From: Streptomyces aureus
Lineage (GTDB): Bacteria; Actinomycetota; Actinomycetes; Streptomycetales; Streptomycetaceae
Length of the DNA: 64,000 nucleotides
Direction of reading: 5' to 3'
Assembly (NCBI RefSeq): GCF_000725495.1
Contig: NZ_JNZD01000004.1
Coordinates: 124,001-188,000, forward strand
The notes beneath the pieces were generated by a model. That model did not search any database. It was not told the origin of the DNA and was given only the letters and a program-made list of their open reading frames with translations. This document shows positions 15,261 to 23,457 of the stretch, one piece after another (positions within the stretch are counted from its first letter, which is position 1; every line of letters begins with the position of its first letter). A program made the position numbers and the translations under genes.

Positions 15261-15857
15261 ATGAGCGACAGCGACGCGACGACGGACAAGGCGGCCCGCC
15301 CCAGACGGGCGGACGCCCGGCGCAACCAGGAGACGCTGCTCGACGCCTCCGCCGCGGTCTTCGCCGCCTCCGGCGTGGAGGCCCCCGTGCGCGACATCGC
15401 CGCACGCGCGGGCGTCGGTACGGCCACGATCTACCGGCACTTCCCGACCCGGGCCGATCTCATCGTCGCGGTCTACCGGCACCAGGTCGAGGCCTGCGCC
15501 GAGGCCGGGCCGGCCCTGCTGGACGAGTGCGCGTCCCCCTACGAGGCACTGTCCCGCTGGATCGACCGGTTCGTCGACTTCCTGGTCACCAAGCACGGAC
15601 TCGCCGCCGTACTCCAGCCCGACAACACGGCGTTCGACGCGCTGCACACCTATTTCCTGGACCGCCTTCTCCCCGTGTGCGCCCAACTCCTCGACGCCGC
15701 GGCCGAGTCCGGGGAGATCCGCCCCGGCCTGACGGCCTATCAACTCATGCGCGGCATCGGCAACCTCTGCATCGGCGCCCACAACGACCCGCGCTACGAC
15801 GCCCGGCGGCTGGTCGAGACCCTCGTCGCGGGCCTGCGCCCCACCGAAGGAGCGTGA
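15261..15857 (+). CDS. TetR/AcrR family regulator, likely repressor of the reductase
   Basis: The 198-residue regulator has its helix-turn-helix at about 40-65 (VRDIAARAGVGTATIYRHF) after a short basic N-terminus, and a helical ligand-binding domain with SLR-type Asp/Cys-rich segments. Start 15261 follows AAAGGA. Three inverted repeats in the divergent intergenic region make it a good candidate to repress both itself and the aldo/keto reductase. The inducer may be an electrophile that the reductase removes, but this is only inferred. Confidence 0.93.
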   Translation: MSDSDATTDKAARPRRADARRNQETLLDASAAVFAASGVEAPVRDIAARAGVGTATIYRHFPTRADLIVAVYRHQVEACAEAGPALLDECASPYEALSRWIDRFVDFLVTKHGLAAVLQPDNTAFDALHTYFLDRLLPVCAQLLDAAAESGEIRPGLTAYQLMRGIGNLCIGAHNDPRYDARRLVETLVAGLRPTEGA

Positions 15858-15947
15858 CCGCCCGGCAGGGGCCCGCCCGACGGTTCCCGGCCGGGCGGTG
15901 ACGCCGTGGCCACCCCTCCGGCGACGGCGCGACATGCCGGGCAGAGC

Positions 15948-16706
15948 CTAGAGTGCCGCCAACCGGCCACCGCGGCCCCTCAGCCGGACCGAGGCCACGG
16001 TGCCGCAGACCAGCGCCACGCCGAGGAGCGTGCCGCAGGACTCCCCCACGATCCGGGGGTCCCCGGCAAGCGCGGCACGCAGGCCACGGGCGGCCCAGTA
16101 GCCGGGCGAGGCCGGGGCCACGTCCGCGACCCAGGCCGGGAGGGAGGCCAGCGGGACGAGCGCACCCCCGACACTGCTCAGCAGCATGCCGCCGATGTCG
16201 TACGCCGCCGAGAGCGCGCCCAGTGTGCGGACCGCCACGCCGAGCAGGGTGCCGAGTCCGAGCAGCGCGCAGCTCCAGCTCAGCAGGACGCCCAGGAGCA
16301 GGAACGGGTGCGGGACCGGCAGACCGAGGGCGCACACCGCGAAGCCCACGATGAGGGACTGCTGGGCGAGCAGGGCGATGAAGGCCGGAACCGCCTTGCC
16401 CGCCAGCAGTTCGGCGGGGCGCAGCGCGGTCGAGCGCAGCCGGTCCCAGGTACGGCCCAGACGTTCGGTCAGGATCGCGCTGCCGCTGATGCCGAGGGCC
16501 AGCAACGAGAACGTGACCAGCGTGCCGACGACGGCCTGTTCCGTGCCGGCGCGCTCGCCCTGCCCGGCGGTGTAGAGCGGGCGCAGGAGCGTGATGAAGA
16601 CGAGGGGCAGGATCATGCGGCTCAGGAGCGGACCGGGTTCGCGTGCCATGAGCAGCACGTTGTGGCGGATCAGCACCCGGAGGCGGGCGGCGGACTCACG
16701 CGGCAT
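15948..16706 (-). CDS. ABC-2 type transporter permease
   Basis: The 252-residue permease has six predicted TM helices and the ABC2_membrane layout, with a conserved cytosolic stretch ERLGRTWDRLRSTALRP between helices 2 and 3. It works with the ATPase encoded immediately upstream (11-nt overlap) as an exporter of a drug or lipid-like substrate. GGGAGGT precedes ATG 16706. No substrate-specific motif is visible; the locus regulator is the divergent TetR. Confidence 0.9.
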   Translation of the reverse strand: MPRESAARLRVLIRHNVLLMAREPGPLLSRMILPLVFITLLRPLYTAGQGERAGTEQAVVGTLVTFSLLALGISGSAILTERLGRTWDRLRSTALRPAELLAGKAVPAFIALLAQQSLIVGFAVCALGLPVPHPFLLLGVLLSWSCALLGLGTLLGVAVRTLGALSAAYDIGGMLLSSVGGALVPLASLPAWVADVAPASPGYWAARGLRAALAGDPRIVGESCGTLLGVALVCGTVASVRLRGRGGRLAAL

Positions 16707-17583
16707 CGCGGACCTCCCTGCGGGTCGCGGCGGTCGCGGGGTCCGCGGTCTCCATGGAGCGGTAGAGGTCGTCCAGTCCGGGGCGCCGTACGTCGACGGA
16801 CGCGGGGGTACGGCCGGAGGCGAGCAGGGCGGCCAGATCGGCGCCGGGGTCCGTGGTCGGCCGGCGCAGCTCGGGTTCGGCCGGGTCGGCGAAGGTGACC
16901 CTGAGCTCGCCGGGCAGGTGGCGGGTGAGTTCTTCCTGGGTACCGCGGGCGATGATCCGCCCGGCCCGCGCGAGCGCCAGCGTGGCGTCGAGGTCGACGA
17001 GTTCCGGCAGGTAGTGGGTCGTGTAGACGACGGCCGCGCCCGCTTCGGCCCGGGCCCTGACGGCGCTCAGCAGGGCCGCGCGGGTCTCCGGATCGGCTCC
17101 GGCGGTGGGCTCGTCCAGCAGCAGGAGCGGCGGTGAGCCGACCATGGCGGTGGCCGCCTGGATCCGGCGGCGCTGCCCTCCGGACAGGGCCGCCGCAGGC
17201 CGGTCCGCGACGTCCGTGAGACGCAGTTCGTCCAGGACCCGGGCGATCTCGGCGTCTCCGCGCCGGCCCCGGAGTCCCGCCAGTCCGGCGAACAGCCGCA
17301 GGTTCTCCCGCGCGGTGACGGTGCCGTACAGGGCGAGTTCCTGCGGGGCCACGCCGAGGAAGCGGCGCGCGGCCCGGCCCCCGCGCAGCGCGTCGAGCCC
17401 GGCTATGGTGACACGGCCCGCGTCGGGACGCACGAGACCGGCGACGATCTCGACGAACGTGGTCTTGCCCGCACCGTTGTGACCGATCAGGCCCACGATC
17501 TCCCCGGCCGGGACCGTCAGGTCGAACCCGTCGAGCGCCCTGCGCGGCCCGTAGCGCTTCACCAGCCCGTCGGCGATCAGCAT
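16696..17583 (-). CDS. ABC transporter ATP-binding protein (DrrA-like)
   Basis: The 295-residue ATPase powers the adjacent ABC-2 permease. It has Walker A GHNGAGKT near 34-41, the signature LSGGQRRRI, Walker B LLLLDEPTAG and the H-loop His in TTHYL. The C-terminal 70 residues after the ATPase core are typical of the DrrA/CcmA daunorubicin-resistance group. GGAGGA lies upstream of ATG 17583. The operon is divergent from a TetR gene, with two operator-like repeats between. Confidence 0.93.
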   Translation of the reverse strand: MLIADGLVKRYGPRRALDGFDLTVPAGEIVGLIGHNGAGKTTFVEIVAGLVRPDAGRVTIAGLDALRGGRAARRFLGVAPQELALYGTVTARENLRLFAGLAGLRGRRGDAEIARVLDELRLTDVADRPAAALSGGQRRRIQAATAMVGSPPLLLLDEPTAGADPETRAALLSAVRARAEAGAAVVYTTHYLPELVDLDATLALARAGRIIARGTQEELTRHLPGELRVTFADPAEPELRRPTTDPGADLAALLASGRTPASVDVRRPGLDDLYRSMETADPATAATRREVRDAA

Positions 17584-17624
17584 GCTTCCTCCACGACGCC
17601 TCCTCGATGCCCTCGCCGCATAGG

Positions 17625-17699
17625 TCTACGGCGTATACGTCTACACCGTATACACCTCGCGCGGCCCGCGTCTACGGCGTACACGTCTACGCTGTACAC
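17625..17699. promoter_or_regulatory. Duplicated TetR operator between the ABC operon and TetR gene
   Basis: Two related copies (17625-17655 and 17671-17699) share tctacggcgtayacgtctac and contain inverted hexamers: GTATAC-N9-GTATAC in the first and GTACA-N9-TGTAC in the second. The second copy ends 2 nt before the TetR ATG and covers its putative -10. Confidence 0.75.
17688..17693 (+). promoter_or_regulatory. Candidate -10 (TACGCT) of a leaderless promoter for the TetR gene
   Basis: TACGCT ends 8 nt before the ATG at 17702. There is no Shine-Dalgarno sequence, and the hexamer lies within the second operator copy, which would make repression direct. Confidence 0.45.
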
Positions 17700-17701
17700 C
17701 C

Positions 17702-18334
17702 ATGAGTGGCAGGCGGGAAGAAATCCTGGACGCGGCACTGGCCATCGCCGACGAGCACGGCGTCGACGCCGTCTCCATGCGCGCGCTGGCGGACCGCGTC
17801 GGTGTGACACCGATGGCGCTGTACCGGCACGTCAAGGACAAGGCGGCGCTGCTGGACGGCATGGTCGGGCGGCTGCTGGCCGCGCTGCTGCCCCCGGAGC
17901 CGAGGCCGGACCACACGTGGGAGGAGCGGCTCGACGCCCTCGCGCACGCCTGCCGGAAGGTGACCCAGCAGCACCCCTGGGCCGCTCATCTGCTCTTCTC
18001 GCGGCCGGCCGTCACCCCGGACGGCCTGCGTGCGGTGGACATCATCTACACCGCGCTCATCGAGGCCGGGGTCCCCGAACCCGAGGTACCGCGCCTGGAG
18101 CGCCTGATCAGCACCTTCGTCATCGGCTTCGCCGCCTCCGAGGCCGCGGGCCGCTTCGCCCCCGGCGACCTCGACCCGCGCGGGCGTCGCGGACTCCTCC
18201 CGGACAGCGAACTGCCCGGTCACCGCGCACTCGGGCCGTGGCTGGACCTGCCCCTCGACCTCACCGCCGAGTTCGAGGCCGACCTCGCCGACATCCGCCG
18301 CATGGTCGAGGCCGCGGCCCGGCCTTCCCGCTGA
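17702..18334 (+). CDS. TetR family regulator with TetR_C domain, likely controls the ABC exporter
   Basis: The 210-residue protein has the N-terminal TetR helix-turn-helix (VSMRALADRVGVTPMALYRHVKDK at about 23-46), whose MALYRHV ending is typical of the tetracycline-repressor class with the TetR_C ligand domain. It is divergent from the ABC-2 exporter operon and flanked by two matching operator copies, so a drug-inducible exporter switch is likely. It has no ribosome site; the transcript is probably leaderless. Confidence 0.93.
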   Translation: MSGRREEILDAALAIADEHGVDAVSMRALADRVGVTPMALYRHVKDKAALLDGMVGRLLAALLPPEPRPDHTWEERLDALAHACRKVTQQHPWAAHLLFSRPAVTPDGLRAVDIIYTALIEAGVPEPEVPRLERLISTFVIGFAASEAAGRFAPGDLDPRGRRGLLPDSELPGHRALGPWLDLPLDLTAEFEADLADIRRMVEAAARPSR

Positions 18335-18339
18335 CCGCA

Positions 18340-18360
18340 CGGACCCGCGGTGAGGGTCCG
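18340..18360. terminator. Hairpin between convergent TetR and PucR genes
   Basis: A 7-bp stem (cggaccc / gggtccg) with a 7-nt loop fills most of the 34-nt gap between the two stop codons. Confidence 0.5.
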
Positions 18361-18368
18361 GAAGCCGG

Positions 18369-19835
18369 TCAGTCGGTGAGGCCCAGCGCTCCCGCCGCCT
18401 GGATCGCCAGCCACACCTCGGCCAGTGCCCCCGTCGACGTCAGATCGCGTTCGGCGAGCGCTCCGAAACGGCGCAGCCGGTAGGCGAGCGTGTTGGGGTG
18501 GATGTGCAGCGCGGCGGCCGCCGACTCCGTGCGGCGGTCGCGCTCCATCCAGGTGCGGGCGGAGACGAGCAGCTGCGAGTCGTGGCTCTCGTCGTACCGC
18601 AGGACGTCACCGAGCACGTGCTCGACCAGCGCCGTCAGGACGGCGGGGTCGTCGGGCAGCCAGCGTCCCGCCCCGTCGTCTCCGTAGTGGACGACGGCAC
18701 GGCCGGACTCGACGGCCTTGGACACCGCCCACAGCGCCTCGCGCTGGGCGACCTTCAGCGCGGCGCCCGGCTCGAAGGGGCGGCTCGCCCCGGCCGCCAC
18801 GGACGGGAGCGCGCCGACGGCCGCCGCCAGTTCCGGCGCCCCGAGGACATAGCGGTCCTCGCCGCGGGTGAGCAGCAGATGCGGCCGGTCCTCCAGACAG
18901 CGCAGCAGGGCCTCGTCGGTGGTGCGGCGCACGATGAGCAGCACGGTGTCGCCCTCGATCGCGTGCCGGGCGAGCCGGCGGCGGGCCGCCTCCGGGTCGA
19001 GCACCTCCTGGAGCAGCTCGGCGAAGGTCTCCGCCCCCTCGCGGCGCAGGGTCTCGCGTTCGTTGCGCACCATGGCCAGCCGCAGCGCCGCGACGGTGGC
19101 GATGTGCTGGGCGACGGCCAGCCCCGCGGGCCGGGCACCCTCGCGCTCGTACGCGACGAGGAAGCCGGCCGGGCCGCCGGGCGCGGGGACCGGGAGGACG
19201 AAGCCGCCGGGGATCGTCGGCGGGGCGTCGACCGAGGTGGGCAGCACGGCCGGGTCCGGCACGGGGACTCCGGGCAGGAGCGGGCGCCCCTGGGGCGTGC
19301 AGAGGAAGACGTCGTAGCCCGACAGCCCTTCGAGCCGGCGCAGCAGGGTCGGTGTGTCGAGGTTCTCCGTGACCAGCCAGCGCAGCGCGCCGAAGACCTG
19401 GAGCTGTGCGCCCAGCCGGTGCCGGGCCTCTTCCTGGGCCGAGGCCGCGACCTCCTGGGCGACGGCGATGAAGGGAACGGCGAGCGGCACCTCCAGGACG
19501 GGGAAGTCCCGCTCCTCGGCGGCCCGGAAGAAGGCGTCGTGCAGCGGCGGCATGTGCAGTTGCGCCGAGAGCGCGAGACCGGACGCCCCGGCGTCGTCGA
19601 GCCGCTCCAGATAGGCGCGCTGTTCACCCGCGGTCCGGGGGATCGCCAGGCCCGCGGTCATGATCAGCTCGGCTCCCAGGAGCCAGGGCGTCGGGTCGAC
19701 GAGCTCGCTGGCGTGGGCCCAGGAGACGGACCGGTCCAGGCCGCCGCCGGCCTTCAGCGTGAGCTGGAGGGCGGGCGAGGAGAGCAGATCCTGGATCGTC
19801 AGTTTGTTGCCGGCCACAAAAGACATCGTACGCAT
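18369..19835 (-). CDS. PucR/CdaR family transcriptional regulator
   Basis: The 488-residue regulator has an N-terminal PucR ligand domain (from TIQDLLSSPALQLTLKAGG, about 1-125), a middle GAF-like region, and a C-terminal PucR helix-turn-helix (AAALHIHPNTLAYRLRRFG). PucR in Bacillus activates purine-catabolism genes, and Streptomyces homologues often sit beside amine or nucleobase genes. It is divergent from a nucleobase-type permease and aldehyde dehydrogenase operon, which it probably controls. Start 19835 has GGTGGG 8 nt upstream; ATG 19826 is an alternative. Confidence 0.9.
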   Translation of the reverse strand: MRTMSFVAGNKLTIQDLLSSPALQLTLKAGGGLDRSVSWAHASELVDPTPWLLGAELIMTAGLAIPRTAGEQRAYLERLDDAGASGLALSAQLHMPPLHDAFFRAAEERDFPVLEVPLAVPFIAVAQEVAASAQEEARHRLGAQLQVFGALRWLVTENLDTPTLLRRLEGLSGYDVFLCTPQGRPLLPGVPVPDPAVLPTSVDAPPTIPGGFVLPVPAPGGPAGFLVAYEREGARPAGLAVAQHIATVAALRLAMVRNERETLRREGAETFAELLQEVLDPEAARRRLARHAIEGDTVLLIVRRTTDEALLRCLEDRPHLLLTRGEDRYVLGAPELAAAVGALPSVAAGASRPFEPGAALKVAQREALWAVSKAVESGRAVVHYGDDGAGRWLPDDPAVLTALVEHVLGDVLRYDESHDSQLLVSARTWMERDRRTESAAAALHIHPNTLAYRLRRFGALAERDLTSTGALAEVWLAIQAAGALGLTD

Positions 19836-19926
19836 CTGTGATGCCCACCATTGTCGCAGGTCACCGGGGGCCTCACACTGTGGGTGCCGATATTTGAGTG
19901 GTGTACAAACATAGATGGGAGGGGCC
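19836..19926. promoter_or_regulatory. Divergent promoter region of pucR-like and permease genes
   Basis: The 90-nt gap has an A+T-rich patch (gatatttgag, gtacaaacatag) upstream of the permease. GGGAGGGG precedes a GTG at 19927. No clean palindrome is seen, so the PucR binding site is not defined. Confidence 0.4.
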
Positions 19927-21462
19927 GTGACGACATCGGTCACCGAAATCGAGACATACGGCGTCGAGCGCATCCCGGACGAGGACCGCACGGCCAGGCC
20001 GATCGATCTGTTCCGGCTCGCCTTCGGCGGCGCCAACACCTTCGCGACCTGTGTGCTGGGCGCCTTCCCCATCCTCTTCGGGCTCTCCTTCTGGCAGGGG
20101 CTCGCGGCGACCGTCCTCGGCCTGGTCGCGGGCGCGCTGCTGCTGGCCCCGATGGCGCTGTTCGGCCCTGCCAACGGCACCAACAACGCCGTCTCCTCCT
20201 CCGCGCACCTCGGGGTGCACGGCCGGGTCGTCGGTTCCTTCCTCTCCCTGCTCACCGCCATCGCGTTCTTCTCGATCTCGGTGTGGTCCTCGGGAGACGC
20301 GCTCGTCGGCGGCGCGCACCGACTGGCGCACGTCCCCGAGTCGGACGTCACCTACGGCATCGCGTACGCGATCTTCGCCGGACTCGTGCTCGTCGTCTGC
20401 GTCTACGGCTTCCGCTTCATGCTGCTGGTCAACAAGATCGCGGTGATGGCGGCCTCGGCCCTCTTCGTGCTCGGCGCCTTCGCCTTCGCCGGTGACTTCG
20501 ACCCCGGCTACGCGGGCGCCTTCGCCTCGACCCACGACGCGATGTTCTGGCCCTCGTTCATCGGCGCCGCGCTGATCGTGCTCTCCAACCCGGTCTCCTT
20601 CGGCGCGTTCCTCGGCGACTGGTCCCGCTACATCCCCGCGAACACGCCGCGCCGCCGGGTGATGGGCGCCGCGTTCCTGGCCCAGATCGCCACCCTGCTG
20701 CCGTTCCTGTTCGGCCTGGCCACCGCGTCGATCATCGCCTCGAAGGCCGCGAAGTACGTCGACCCTGCCGCCCCCAACTACGTCGGCGGACTGCTGGCGA
20801 TCTCCCCCGGCTGGTACTTCCTGCCGCTGTGCCTGATCGCCCTGATCGGCGGTCTGTCCACCGGCACGACGTCCCTCTACGGCACGGGCCTGGACTTCTC
20901 CAGCGTCTTCCCGCGCTTCAACCGCGTGCAGGCCACGTTCTTCATCGGCGTCCTGTCGATCGCGTTCATCTTCATCGGCCGCTTCGCGCTGAACCTCACC
21001 CAGTCCATCTCCACCTTCGCCACGCTGATCATCACCTGCACGGCGCCGTGGATGATCGTCATGGCGCTCGGCTTCGTCACCCGGCGCGGCTGGTACGACG
21101 CCGAGGACCTGCAGGTCTTCAACCGGCGCCAGCGCGGCGGCCGCTACTGGTTCGCGCACGGCTGGAACTGGCGCGGCATGGGCACCTGGCTCGTCAGCGC
21201 CGTCGTCGCCCTGCTGTTCACCAACCTGCCGGGCCAGTTCGTCGGCCCCCTGGGCAACCTCGCGGGCGGCGCGGACATCTCCCTGCCGGTCGGCCTCGCC
21301 CTCGCGGTGGTGCTCTACTTCGCGGCGCTCACCCTGTTCCCCGAGCCGCGCGCGGTGTTCGGCCCGGAGGGACCCCGCTTCGTCCCGTCGTCCGACGCCG
21401 GGATCACGCCGGTCACCGGTGGCACCGAGGAGCGGTCCGCCGAGCCCGCAGCGGCCGCCTGA
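19927..21462 (+). CDS. NCS1-family cytosine/purine/allantoin-type permease
   Basis: The 511-residue protein has about 12 TM helices and NCS1 features: an N-terminal RPIDLFRLAFGGANTF segment, GPANGTNNAVSSSAH in helix 3, and SNPVSFGAFLGDWSRYIP. Family members import nucleobases, hydantoins, allantoin or related amines with protons or sodium. It is the first gene of an operon with an NTF2-like protein and an aldehyde dehydrogenase. I prefer GTG 19927, which follows GGGAGGGG, over the ATG at 19915 that lies upstream of that site. The substrate is uncertain. Confidence 0.92.
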   Translation: MTTSVTEIETYGVERIPDEDRTARPIDLFRLAFGGANTFATCVLGAFPILFGLSFWQGLAATVLGLVAGALLLAPMALFGPANGTNNAVSSSAHLGVHGRVVGSFLSLLTAIAFFSISVWSSGDALVGGAHRLAHVPESDVTYGIAYAIFAGLVLVVCVYGFRFMLLVNKIAVMAASALFVLGAFAFAGDFDPGYAGAFASTHDAMFWPSFIGAALIVLSNPVSFGAFLGDWSRYIPANTPRRRVMGAAFLAQIATLLPFLFGLATASIIASKAAKYVDPAAPNYVGGLLAISPGWYFLPLCLIALIGGLSTGTTSLYGTGLDFSSVFPRFNRVQATFFIGVLSIAFIFIGRFALNLTQSISTFATLIITCTAPWMIVMALGFVTRRGWYDAEDLQVFNRRQRGGRYWFAHGWNWRGMGTWLVSAVVALLFTNLPGQFVGPLGNLAGGADISLPVGLALAVVLYFAALTLFPEPRAVFGPEGPRFVPSSDAGITPVTGGTEERSAEPAAAA

Positions 21463-21485
21463 CCCAACCCCGCCACCCACGAACC

Positions 21486-21514
21486 GGGCGCCCGGTCCTG
21501 ACCACCGGGCGCCC
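21486..21514 (+). terminator. 11-bp hairpin inside the permease operon
   Basis: A perfect stem (gggcgcccggt / accgggcgccc) with a 7-nt loop lies between the permease stop and the ribosome site of the next gene. It may be an internal terminator or an mRNA-stabilising stem that sets lower expression or different half-lives downstream. Confidence 0.6.
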
Positions 21515-21531
21515 CTGATCAGGAGCCGAGC

Positions 21532-21933
21532 ATGAGCACCATCACCGTCCAGGAGATCCGGACCGCCGCGGACGCGCTCGTCGCCGCCTTCGCCGAGGGC
21601 CGCCTCGACGACTACTTCGGCGCCTTCGCCCCGGACGCGACGTTCGTCTTCCACACCACCCCCCAGCGCCTCGGCTCGACGGCCGAGTACCGCGCCCTGT
21701 GGCAGCGGTGGGTGGAGGAGGACGGCTTCCGTGTCCTCGGCTGCGTCTCGTCGGAACCCCTCGTCCAGCCCTTCGGCGACACGGCCGTCTTCAGCCACGA
21801 CGTGCAGACCCGCGTCGCCACCCACGCCGGCGAGGAGACCCTGCTCGAGCGGGAGACCATCGTCTTCGCCCGCTCCGAGGACGGCGCCTGGCTCGCCGTG
21901 CACGAGCACCTGTCCCCCCGCACCGCCGCCTGA
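21532..21933 (+). CDS. NTF2-like (SnoaL/DUF4440-type) protein
   Basis: The 133-residue single-domain protein has the NTF2-like pattern: a helical start (IRTAADALVAAFAEGRLDDYFGAFAPDATFVFH), a wide beta sheet, and the end WLAVHEHLSP. Such proteins are small enzymes (isomerases, dehydratases) or binding modules. Its place between the permease and the aldehyde dehydrogenase suggests it acts on the imported compound or its aldehyde product. AGGAG lies 7 nt before the ATG. No catalytic residue can be named. Confidence 0.8.
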   Translation: MSTITVQEIRTAADALVAAFAEGRLDDYFGAFAPDATFVFHTTPQRLGSTAEYRALWQRWVEEDGFRVLGCVSSEPLVQPFGDTAVFSHDVQTRVATHAGEETLLERETIVFARSEDGAWLAVHEHLSPRTAA

Positions 21934-21949
21934 CCAGGAGAGACGTTCC

Positions 21950-23395
21950 ATGAGCAGCACGTTCCGCAACTACATCGACGGTGCGTTCGCGGACGCCGCC
22001 GACGGCCGGACGCTCGACGTGGTGGACCCCACCACGGGTGACGTCTACGCGACCTCCCCGCTCTCGGGCGCCGCCGACGTCGACGCGGCGATGGCGGCCG
22101 CCGCCGCGGCCTTCCCCGTCTGGCGCGACGCGACCCCGTCCGTGCGCCAGCGCGCGCTGCTGAAGATCGCCGACGCGATGGAGGCCCGGGCCGAGGAACT
22201 GGTCGCCGCGGAGAGCCGCGACACCGGCAAGCCGCTGCACCTGACCCTCAGCGAGGAACTCGGCCCCGCGATCGACCAGGTCCGCTTCTTCGCGGGCGCG
22301 GCCCGGATGCTGGAGGGCCGCTCCGCGGGCGAGTACATGGAGGGCATGACCTCGATCGTCCGCCGCGAGCCCGTCGGCGTCTGCGCCCAGGTCGCGCCCT
22401 GGAACTACCCCCTGCTGATGGCGGTGTGGAAGTTCGCCCCGGCCCTCGCCGCGGGCAACGCGGTCGTGCTCAAGCCCTCGGACACCACCCCGGCCTCCAC
22501 CGTCCTGATCGCCGAGATCATCGGCGGGGTCCTGGAGGACCTGGGCCTGCCCCGGGGGATCTTCAACGTGGTCTGCGGCGACCGCGAGACCGGCCGGCTG
22601 ATGGTGGAGCACCCGACCCCGGCGATGGCCTCCATCACCGGCTCGGTGCGCGCCGGCATCCAGGTCGCGCAGAGCGCGGCCAAGGACGTCAAGCGGGTCC
22701 ACCTGGAGCTGGGTGGCAAGGCCCCGGCCGTGGTCTTCGAGGACGCGGATCTGACGAAGGCGGTCGAGGACCTGGTCGTCGGCGGCTTCTTCAACGCCGG
22801 CCAGGACTGCACGGCCGCCACCCGCGTCCTGGTCCACGAGTCCGTGCACGACGAGTTCGTCGCCGCGCTCGCGAAGGCGGCCGCCGGGACGAAGACCGGC
22901 CTGCCGGACGACGAGGACGTGCTGTTCGGACCGCTCAACAACACGAACCAGCTCGCCCAGGTCAGCGGTTTCGTCGAGCGGCTGCCCGAGCACGCGCGGA
23001 TCGAGGCCGGCGGCCACCGGGTCGGCGACAAGGGCTACTTCTACGCCCCGACCGTCGTCTCCGGCCTCCGGCAGGACGACGAGATCATCCAGAACGAGGT
23101 CTTCGGCCCGGTCATGACCGTCCAGTCCTTCACGGACGAGGACCAGGCCGTCGCCTACGCCAACGGCGTCGACTACGCACTGGCCTCCTCGGTCTGGACG
23201 AAGGACCACGCGCGGGCGATGCGCATGTCGAGGAAGCTCGACTTCGGCTGTGTGTGGATCAACTCCCACATGGCGCTGGTCGCCGAGATGCCGCACGGCG
23301 GGTTCAAGCAGTCCGGCTACGGCAAGGACCTGTCGGCGTACGGCTTCGAGGACTACACCCGGATCAAGCACGTCATGACGTCGCTGGACGGCTGA
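21950..23395 (+). CDS. NAD(P)-dependent aldehyde dehydrogenase, aminobutyraldehyde-type
   Basis: The 481-residue enzyme oxidises an aldehyde to the acid. The catalytic residues are visible: Asn152 in PWNYP, Glu253 in LELGGKAP and nucleophile Cys287 in GQDCTAATR. The tail GGFKQSGYGKDLSAYGFEDYTRIKHV resembles gamma-aminobutyraldehyde and betaine-aldehyde dehydrogenases. Together with the PucR regulator and the permease, it fits catabolism of an amine or nucleobase-derived aldehyde. GGAGAG precedes ATG 21950, only 16 nt after the previous gene. Confidence 0.93.
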   Translation: MSSTFRNYIDGAFADAADGRTLDVVDPTTGDVYATSPLSGAADVDAAMAAAAAAFPVWRDATPSVRQRALLKIADAMEARAEELVAAESRDTGKPLHLTLSEELGPAIDQVRFFAGAARMLEGRSAGEYMEGMTSIVRREPVGVCAQVAPWNYPLLMAVWKFAPALAAGNAVVLKPSDTTPASTVLIAEIIGGVLEDLGLPRGIFNVVCGDRETGRLMVEHPTPAMASITGSVRAGIQVAQSAAKDVKRVHLELGGKAPAVVFEDADLTKAVEDLVVGGFFNAGQDCTAATRVLVHESVHDEFVAALAKAAAGTKTGLPDDEDVLFGPLNNTNQLAQVSGFVERLPEHARIEAGGHRVGDKGYFYAPTVVSGLRQDDEIIQNEVFGPVMTVQSFTDEDQAVAYANGVDYALASSVWTKDHARAMRMSRKLDFGCVWINSHMALVAEMPHGGFKQSGYGKDLSAYGFEDYTRIKHVMTSLDG

Positions 23396-23415
23396 GCGGC
23401 CGCACGAGTACCGAG

Positions 23416-23457
23416 GACAGGGGTGGGTCCGGCGCCTTCGCCGGGCTCACCCCTGTC
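23416..23457. terminator. Bidirectional terminator hairpin
   Basis: Outer arms gacaggggtg (23416-23425) and cacccctgtc (23448-23457) pair perfectly, and an imperfect inner stem encloses a short loop. It serves the aldehyde dehydrogenase operon and overlaps the last codons of the convergent symporter gene. Confidence 0.7.
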
